Origin: CAZTLI01 sp964614375
GTDB lineage: Bacteria; Chloroflexota; Anaerolineae; Aggregatilineales; Phototrophicaceae
NCBI GenBank assembly: GCA_964614375.1
Contig: CAZTLI010000011.1
Span: 1 to 29,025, forward strand
Reading direction: 5' to 3'
DNA length: 29,025 nucleotides
Below are positions 23,957-29,025 of the stretch, piece after piece. A program made the translations under genes and the position numbers. Positions within the stretch are counted from its first letter, which is position 1, and every line of letters starts with the position of its first letter. A model generated the notes under the pieces. That model searched no databases and was not told the DNA's origin. It saw nothing but the letters and a program-made list of their open reading frames with translations.

Positions 23957-24009
23957 GTTTAATCGGGGGCGAATGAGAGCGGAGTCCGGCACATGGTTAC
24001 GCGCGACCA

Positions 24010-24038
24010 TTGTCTTAAACGCCATTACACAGTAAAAT
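24010..24038 (+). promoter_or_regulatory. Sigma70-like promoter of the methyltransferase gene
   Basis: TTGTCT (24010-24015), a 17-base spacer and TAAAAT (24033-24038). Transcription starting near 24045 would leave the GTG at 24051 without a leader and supports the downstream GTG at 24084. It is divergent from the CBS/CorC promoter about 55 bases away. Confidence 0.55.
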
Positions 24039-24083
24039 CCGTCCGGCCTTGTGGCTAACACCTTTAATCTGGAGACTCATGCA

Positions 24084-25019
24084 GTGACCGATTTGACTAT
24101 GACCGCCAACGAACAATCCCCGCGCCTCGCGACCACTATCGCCCGCAATCATGTGCCGTGTAATTTGTGTGGCAGTGATGACCGTTTGCCCCATTGCCCC
24201 GAAAATGGGCTGGGACTGGTCAAATGCCAGAATTGCGGTCTGATATACGTCAGTCCGCGCCCGGCAGCGGAGGAATTGTACGCGCTTTATGGCGAGACCT
24301 ATTTCCACAACAATGAATCCGGCGTGGTGGGCTATACCGATTATCTCAAAGACGAACGCAACATCCGCAAAACGTCACAGCGGCGGCTGCGCCATATCGA
24401 AAAATTCGCGCAGCCGGGACGCATGATTGACGTGGGTTGTGCGGCGGGCTTTTTCGCTTCTGAGGCACAAAAACGCGGCTGGCAGGTCGAAGGGTTGGAT
24501 GTGTCGTCGTTCGCGGTGGACTATACGCGCGCGACCGTCGGCATCGACGCGCATCACGGCAGCCTGACCGAAGTCGATTTGCCCGAAAGCGCCTATGATC
24601 TGGTGACGATGTACGATGTGATTGAGCATGTGCCCGACCCCAAAGCTTATGTCCAGCGGGTGGCGGAACTGCTGCGTCCCGGGGGCATATTTGAACTGGC
24701 GACGCCGGATGTGGGCAGCTTCCCCGCCCGTTTAACCGGCAAACGCTGGATTGGTTATAAGCTGTCTGAAGAGCATGTCTACTATTTCTCCATCAAAACA
24801 CTCACGCGGATGCTGGACGAAGCGGGCTTCGACGTGGTGCATACCCGGCATATCGGCAAGTATGTCACCATGAGTCTGTTTGTGGATCGTCTGGGGATGT
24901 ATGTCGGGCCATTGGCGAGGCCGCTGGAATGGCTCAAAAATGCGCTCAATCTGTCCGAACGCGCGTTTTACGTCAATCCCTTTGACATTGTGGCGATCAC
25001 CGCCTGCAAACGGGCATAA
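24084..25019 (+). CDS. Zinc-ribbon class I SAM-dependent methyltransferase
   Basis: About 311 residues. An N-terminal zinc ribbon has CNLC (C26, C29) and CQNC (C48, C51), followed by LIYVSPRP, a head typical of the sugar/O-methyltransferases found in polysaccharide clusters. SAM-binding motif I is MIDVGCAAGFF (about 114-124), the acidic ribose-binding residue follows in VEGLDVSS, and motif IV is DLVTMYDVIEHVPDP, the UbiE/COQ5-like signature. The start at GTG 24084 has GGAG nine bases before it, and the promoter position agrees. The substrate is unknown. The gene stands alone, with no glycosyltransferase neighbours. Confidence 0.85.
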   Translation: MTDLTMTANEQSPRLATTIARNHVPCNLCGSDDRLPHCPENGLGLVKCQNCGLIYVSPRPAAEELYALYGETYFHNNESGVVGYTDYLKDERNIRKTSQRRLRHIEKFAQPGRMIDVGCAAGFFASEAQKRGWQVEGLDVSSFAVDYTRATVGIDAHHGSLTEVDLPESAYDLVTMYDVIEHVPDPKAYVQRVAELLRPGGIFELATPDVGSFPARLTGKRWIGYKLSEEHVYYFSIKTLTRMLDEAGFDVVHTRHIGKYVTMSLFVDRLGMYVGPLARPLEWLKNALNLSERAFYVNPFDIVAITACKRA

Positions 25020-25154
25020 ACCGACCCGTGCCACAACCTGGCAACCGCAGTAGATGCAGGTCTCTAAGCGGGATATAATAGAATTACGCTGCACATTAAG
25101 CCAATCAATCGGTAGTTTTGATTCTATTTATCCCGGCACAATAGGAGCTTCCAG

Positions 25155-25547
25155 ATGACTGTTGAAGTGCGCTGGTATGATGACAGCCAGACCATCCTGC
25201 ATTATGCCTACATCGGCAACTACACATGGGAAGAAGTGTATGCTGCTGTCGAGGCGGGTTATAAACTGGCAGAGTCGGTACAGCACCCTGTCGGTTCGAT
25301 TATTGATATGACGGCGGCGGGGCCTGTCCCAAAGGGGGCGCTCACGCATGGTCGCCAATTGAACAAACGGGTCCATGCCAATGTCATCGTGCAGGTGACT
25401 GTTGGCACGGGCACATTCATCCGCACCATGGCCGAAACATTTAACAAGCTGTATGGTATGATTGGTGGGCAGGTGGGCACGTTTTTTGCTGATTCTGTGG
25501 TTGAAGCACAGGAAATAATCAAAGACAAGCTGGCTAATACACCCTGA
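25155..25547 (+). CDS. STAS/SpoIIAA-like small protein
   Basis: A 130-residue soluble protein beginning with EVRWYDDSQTILHYAYIGNY, then TWEEVYAAVEAGYKLAESV, 'PVGSIIDMTAAGPVPKGALT' and 'VGTGTFIRTMAETFNKLYG'. The alternating strand and helix pattern resembles SpoIIAA/STAS-like proteins; I recall unnamed Chloroflexota proteins of this size with the same TWEE and FIRTM segments. AGGAG lies seven bases before the ATG, and TATAAT at 25074-25079 may be its -10 box, although no good -35 is seen. The function is unknown. Confidence 0.7.
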   Translation: MTVEVRWYDDSQTILHYAYIGNYTWEEVYAAVEAGYKLAESVQHPVGSIIDMTAAGPVPKGALTHGRQLNKRVHANVIVQVTVGTGTFIRTMAETFNKLYGMIGGQVGTFFADSVVEAQEIIKDKLANTP

Positions 25548-25570
25548 TCGCCAAAAATCGAATTCATCGT

Positions 25571-25598
25571 ACCGGGACTGCAAAGTGCCCGGTTTTTT
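25571..25598 (+). terminator. Rho-independent terminator
   Basis: ACCGGG and CCCGGT arms around a short loop, followed by TTTTTTT, 24 bases after the preceding stop. This is a clear intrinsic terminator for the STAS-like gene. Confidence 0.85.
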
Positions 25599-25606
25599 TC
25601 TATAAT
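25578..25606 (+). promoter_or_regulatory. Possible promoter nested in the terminator
   Basis: TATAAT (25601-25606) begins two bases after the T-run. Seventeen bases upstream lies CTGCAA (25578-25583), a poor -35 inside the hairpin loop. The next gene starts 30 bases on, so this is its likely promoter. Confidence 0.45.
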
Positions 25607-25635
25607 GGACGTATCAAGGGCTTAAGGAGCGTGGT

Positions 25636-26253
25636 GTGCGTTTACGCTTATTTTTGATTACCGTCGTCGGTCTCATCGTCGTCGCGACCTATACGTTCCC
25701 GTTGTGGGGGCCATACTTCATGACGCAGGAGGTCAACGAGGAATTTCCGCTGGCGCTCTCGGAAACTGATCAAGCCGCGTTCGCCAATTTGCCGCAGGGG
25801 GTGCAGCAAGAATTTCTGGCGATGAATGATGACGACCCGACGATGGCGTCGGACATGGCCTCGGCTCAACTGAATCCGACGACGATTGACTCTGAACCGA
25901 TGCCCGAAGGCGAACCGCGCATCCTGCGACGCGGCAGTTTCATCCAGCTTGACGCCATTCACGGCGCGAGTGGGACGGCGACCTTGTATCAACTGCCGGA
26001 CGACAGTTATGTGCTGCGGTTGGAAGATTTTCGCTCCACCAATGGCCCCGATTTATACGTCATTCTCACGCGCAATCCCGACCCGCGCGACGCAAGCGCT
26101 GTGGGTAATTACATCGAACTGGGGCGACTGCGTGGCAATGTCGGCAATCAAAATTACATCCCGCCGCCCGATTTAGAGGTATCGGCCTATAATGCCGTCG
26201 TCATTTATTGTGTGCGTTATGGCGTCGTCTTCAGTGTGGCGACGTTGCAATGA
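25636..26253 (+). CDS. Membrane-anchored DM13-domain protein
   Basis: A 205-residue protein. One N-terminal membrane helix (LFLITVVGLIVVATYTFPLW) anchors an outward-facing domain. After an acidic linker (about 45-95) comes a DM13 domain (about 100-203): GTATLYQLPDDSYVLRLEDF, TNGPDLYVILT, LGRLRGNVGNQNYIPP and 'YNAVVIYCVRYGVVFSVATL', with the conserved cysteine in VIYCVRY. DM13 domains are proposed to take part in redox or electron-transfer reactions on secreted proteins. The start is GTG at 25636 with AAGGAG six bases upstream. A phosphatase gene follows 24 bases after the stop and may be co-transcribed. Confidence 0.88.
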   Translation: MRLRLFLITVVGLIVVATYTFPLWGPYFMTQEVNEEFPLALSETDQAAFANLPQGVQQEFLAMNDDDPTMASDMASAQLNPTTIDSEPMPEGEPRILRRGSFIQLDAIHGASGTATLYQLPDDSYVLRLEDFRSTNGPDLYVILTRNPDPRDASAVGNYIELGRLRGNVGNQNYIPPPDLEVSAYNAVVIYCVRYGVVFSVATLQ

Positions 26254-26277
26254 GCAGTTACGTTAGGATTTAAGCCA

Positions 26278-27288
26278 GTGTCTCGTCAAAAGTTAACTAT
26301 CGCCGAAAGCATCATCTATGAAGCCGCGCCCATCCCTAATCGTGCGAATGAGGACGCCTATCACGTTTCGCACGATGCCAATGCGGTGCTTATCGCCGTT
26401 GCCGATGGCGCATCACAGCGGTTGAAAACCAACAGTTTGCTGCCCCTGCTGAAAAATGAGGATAAACACGTCACGTTAGCGGGATATGCTGCCCGTTTGA
26501 CCACCCGCACCATTGCCAATCACCGTTATTGGCAGCCGGTGGATATGCTGTTGGCGGCGAATTTTATGCTGCGCCAACAGTTGATGCGTGTGTGGGACGA
26601 TGTGACCGCTTCTGCCGTATTGCATCATGAACCGGCGCTGCAACTGCTGCGCGAGGACCCGCGTTATGTGCGTTTGGCGCTGCCCGTGTGTGTGGTGACT
26701 GTCGCCCGGATCGACCTCATGACGCGGACGTTGCACTATGCCCATGCGGGCGATACGGCGCTGCTGGTCTTTTATGACGATGGGCGGGTCATTTCGGTAA
26801 CAGGCGACCAGATTGGGCCGCACGACGCGCAAGCCCTGTCCCTCGCGCGTCAAATTCTACAGGAAAGCGAGATGGAACACTTTTCCGAAGTGGTTCGCAA
26901 TCATCGCGTGGTCGAAGCCAATCGACGCAACGGCATTTATCACAATTTTGTTGATGAAAAAGGCAATCCAGACATCAAACGCGGCGTCGGCGTCATCAAT
27001 GGCTTGCCGCAGCTCTCGGCCTATATTCAACAGGGGGAATTGTCGCTTGAGGGCGTCAGCGGCGTTCTGGTGTGCAGCGACGGGTTCTTGTGGCCTGCGA
27101 AATGGGGCGAAACGCGCGATGAGATGGTGAATCGGTTGCAGTCGATGCGCCAGTTGATTGAATTGCATGGCATAGACGGCTACTATCGGGCGCTGCGCGA
27201 CGAAGAAAAAGCCGACGCTACCTTCGATACCTATCCCCGCTTTAAACAACATGACGACGCGACAGGCGTGTATGCCAAAATTCTATAG
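26278..27288 (+). CDS. PP2C-like protein phosphatase
   Basis: A 336-residue metal-dependent Ser/Thr phosphatase-like protein. Metal-site motifs are present: NRANEDAY (E25, D26), AVADGAS (D43, G44), HAGDTALLV (D159), VLVCSDGF (D268) and KQHDDATG (D326, D327). The insert between about residues 60 and 135 is longer than in compact bacterial PP2Cs. It starts with GTG, with AGGA about ten bases upstream. It could oppose a kinase such as the one at the other end of the window, but they are over 20 kb apart and this is only a possibility. Confidence 0.85.
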   Translation: MSRQKLTIAESIIYEAAPIPNRANEDAYHVSHDANAVLIAVADGASQRLKTNSLLPLLKNEDKHVTLAGYAARLTTRTIANHRYWQPVDMLLAANFMLRQQLMRVWDDVTASAVLHHEPALQLLREDPRYVRLALPVCVVTVARIDLMTRTLHYAHAGDTALLVFYDDGRVISVTGDQIGPHDAQALSLARQILQESEMEHFSEVVRNHRVVEANRRNGIYHNFVDEKGNPDIKRGVGVINGLPQLSAYIQQGELSLEGVSGVLVCSDGFLWPAKWGETRDEMVNRLQSMRQLIELHGIDGYYRALRDEEKADATFDTYPRFKQHDDATGVYAKIL

Positions 27289-27346
27289 ACCATTTACCGG
27301 GATGAGGACAGTGGCGCGTCCCTAACCTTGCCCTATTTTCAAGGAA

Positions 27347-27381
27347 GAAAAACCGATAAATCAGATGTCCCGATTTACCGG
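27347..27381 (-). terminator. Rho-independent terminator of the ArsR-type gene
   Basis: On the minus strand CCGGTAAATC and GATTTATCGG pair (nine of ten bases) with a nine-base loop and are followed by TTTTTC. It lies about 85 bases past the regulator's stop and also blocks read-through toward the phosphatase gene. Confidence 0.7.
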
Positions 27382-27465
27382 CTTGCTTAGGGGGATAGGC
27401 ATCGACCCTGAACCGACACCTGTAACGGAGATTGTCGTTTTGCGTGTGATGGAATAGGGAAACCC

Positions 27466-28464
27466 TCATAACGCGAACAGGCTTAAAAGACCTTCACCGC
27501 GTGGGGACAGGCGATAATAGACCCGGCTGCCACTGCGATACGATTCGACCAGACCCGCTTGATTGAGCAAATTTAAATGCTGCGAGACCGCGCCCGCCGT
27601 GATTTCCAGGCGATTGGCGAGTTCACTGGTGTTGACAGGCTCCTGTATCAGGGTATGCAATAGTCGTGCCCGTGTTGACCCCATCAAGACTTGCAGCGCC
27701 TCGTCGCTGTCCTCTGGCAGGGGTTGATACCACAGACCGGTGCCGCGCGCCCGATACAGAATCATCGGCTGCCAGTTGGGGTGTGTTTGCCATGACAGGT
27801 CGGGACAGGCGAACATGGACGGAATCAATTGCAAGCCCGTGCCATTGAACACCACTTCTGCCGCTTTGACCGTGGCGTTCTTTTCAATAGGTTTGGCAAT
27901 ACGAATGGTGCTATCCTCATACGTGAGTACCCGGCTCAAACTGCCAAACAGCGGGTTAATCCCCTGTAATGCCAACTGCCGCGCCCGGAACATCACGTCG
28001 GCATCGAGCACCGATTGAATCCGGCCCCAATGCTGTGCCAGCGTCCGTGCCCAGTACAAACGCAGTTCGGCAATCAAGCACTCCAGCGCATCGTGTGGAT
28101 ACATCAGAAAGTGCTGCCGCGCCTCGCTATCGCCATAGTGCCGAATCAGCAGTTCCGTATTTTCACGAATGACCGCCGCCGGAGTCTCGCGCATTCGGTC
28201 AAATTCCGTTTCAAGGTCGGTGATGGCGGTCGCGGGCGTCGGCGTGACAAAATCCGCCAGATAATGGCTGGGCAAAATCACCGCATCCAGATACGGCAGC
28301 ATCAGGTCATGGGTCGCTGCCTGCGCCTCATCCAACCAACCGCGATAGCTGGCGTGCAAATCGGGACGCAGCAGCAGCCGATAACTCATCGCCAGTTCTA
28401 AGAGTGGGCTATAGCCAAAACGCAGGGCGGTTAAAGCGCCGGGTTGTAGATGAAAGGTGAGCAT
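27466..28464 (-). CDS. ArsR-type winged-helix transcriptional regulator (DUF5937-like)
   Basis: About 332 residues. The N-terminal 270 residues form a helical effector domain starting MLTFHLQPGALTALRFGYSP, the usual DUF5937-type opening. The last 65 are an ArsR winged helix (ALQVLMGSTRARLLHTLIQE, NTSELANRLEITAGAVSQHL and LVESYRSGSRVYYRLSPRG). The metal-binding cysteine motif of classical ArsR is absent. The frame runs upstream to 28539, but the ATG at 28464 gives the family start; no clear ribosome binding site is present. The ligand and targets are unknown; it is divergent from the small gene at 28613. Confidence 0.85.
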   Translation of the reverse strand: MLTFHLQPGALTALRFGYSPLLELAMSYRLLLRPDLHASYRGWLDEAQAATHDLMLPYLDAVILPSHYLADFVTPTPATAITDLETEFDRMRETPAAVIRENTELLIRHYGDSEARQHFLMYPHDALECLIAELRLYWARTLAQHWGRIQSVLDADVMFRARQLALQGINPLFGSLSRVLTYEDSTIRIAKPIEKNATVKAAEVVFNGTGLQLIPSMFACPDLSWQTHPNWQPMILYRARGTGLWYQPLPEDSDEALQVLMGSTRARLLHTLIQEPVNTSELANRLEITAGAVSQHLNLLNQAGLVESYRSGSRVYYRLSPRGEGLLSLFAL

Positions 28465-28612
28465 GGCGCGCCAATAGGTTGATGGTCGACTCTCTACACT
28501 ATACGCGATTTTGTGGGTGGCTGGATACTTTTTTAGCAAACGCTAAATTGCTTTATCTGGATTTGCGGATGGCGTATGCTCAGCGAGAACGGGCTAACAA
28601 AAGGTCATGGCT

Positions 28613-28828
28613 ATGCACGAGTATTATGTTCTTTTGCGGCATCAACACCGGTTACGAGATGCCGCACACCAGCAACAACAGGCGGAATTGCGCGCCATCT
28701 CGCCCCCGAAATCGTCGAAATGGGGGCTTCTGTCAAAACGCCTGTGGACGCGGCTGCGCCGTGAGTCGCTGCCCGCTGCCCCTATCCAATCCCCCCAACA
28801 CACCCGCCCCCTCCCCGGCAAGGGATAG
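28613..28828 (+). CDS. Small basic hypothetical protein
   Basis: A 71-residue protein beginning MHEYYVLLRHQHRLRDAAHQ, then a basic helix (LLSKRLWTRLRRESLP) and a Pro-rich tail. AAAAGG lies about eight bases before the ATG at 28613; the ATG at 28607 is too close. The charged helical start resembles small unnamed proteins seen in related genomes, but I do not recognise a family. It is divergently oriented from the ArsR-type regulator and may be controlled by it. It could be spurious. Confidence 0.45.
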   Translation: MHEYYVLLRHQHRLRDAAHQQQQAELRAISPPKSSKWGLLSKRLWTRLRRESLPAAPIQSPQHTRPLPGKG

Positions 28829-28879
28829 TGTTATCAATTACCATCTGCACCACATGCAGTTGAAACGTAAAAGACTAAT

Positions 28880-28957
28880 GAACCACAGAGACCACAAAGA
28901 ACACAGAGGATTTGGATTTGAATTTCAATCTCTGTGAACTCTGTGGCTCTGTGGTTG
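28880..28957. repeat. Inverted repeat of ACCACAGAG-type units
   Basis: The left arm starts AACCACAGAGACCACAAAGA (28880-28910) and the right arm ends CTGTGGCTCTGTGGTT (28929-28957). They pair over about 28 bases with a few mismatches around a short AT-rich centre. Such units recur between genes in many environmental bacterial genomes. It may be a MITE-like element or a structured RNA. The remaining bases to the window end hold no gene I can support. Confidence 0.7.
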
Positions 28958-29025
28958 ATTATCTATCTCAATACAACAGCGTGACAATCAACTCGAACAG
29001 ACCGCTGGATAGATAACCGTTGACG

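Noticed and set aside
28479..28937. 152-codon plus-strand frame
   Set aside because: It crosses the regulator start, the small gene and the inverted repeat; composition is not protein-like and a better frame (28613) exists.

Overview
The window looks like chromosomal DNA from a free-living member of the Chloroflexota, probably Anaerolineae-like. The evidence is the style of several genes: a Ser/Thr kinase fused to an AAA ATPase and TPR-like region, a CysPTWA sulfate transporter followed by a type II secretion-type N-domain fused to a universal-stress domain, a DM13 protein, tandem TerB domains, and a small two-helix membrane protein that I recall from that phylum. This assignment rests on recall of protein families, not on a search. 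No rRNA, tRNA or CRISPR array was found.

Layout. (1) 128-3889, minus: a Ser/Thr kinase-ATPase signalling protein with a clear promoter, translationally linked to a flavin/F420-type split-barrel protein. (2) 3950-4374: a gene-free stretch holding a decayed relic that resembles the accessory (Avd, four-helix bundle) protein of a diversity-generating retroelement. (3) 4375-8255, minus: two tandem secreted beta-propeller paralogues, then a short RHS-core protein with SH3-like and SleB-like domains, preceded by an overlapping 29-codon ORF with a strong ribosome binding site. (4) 8256-9400: gene fragments (glycosyltransferase tail, replication-protein tail), a long palindrome and repeated GTGACAC-type words, probably the scar of a mobile element. 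(5) 9400-10320: an APH-type kinase. (6) 10795-18175, plus: a two-component system, then a sulfate ABC operon whose promoter carries three 11-bp direct repeats ending at the -35 position. (7) 18282-19105: insertion-sequence remnants.

(8) 19327-28828 is visibly richer in G+C. It carries a class III aminotransferase, a twin-TerB protein and a small membrane protein interrupted by one in-frame TGA; then on the minus strand a CNNM/CBS/CorC protein with a possible transcription-attenuation leader and an overlapping cytidine deaminase; then on the plus strand a methyltransferase, a STAS/SpoIIAA-like protein, a DM13 protein and a PP2C-like phosphatase; then an ArsR-type regulator (minus) and a small basic protein. 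The window ends in a long inverted repeat built from ACCACAGAG-like units.

How the genes fit together. The histidine kinase/response regulator pair sits directly upstream of the sulfate transporter and most likely controls it through the tandem repeats. The strongest candidates for new biology are the TGA-interrupted gene with a SECIS-like hairpin (21556-21945), the two-component control of sulfate uptake with its secretion/stress-domain fusion partner, the Avd-like relic, and the coupled micro-ORF in front of the orphan RHS protein.
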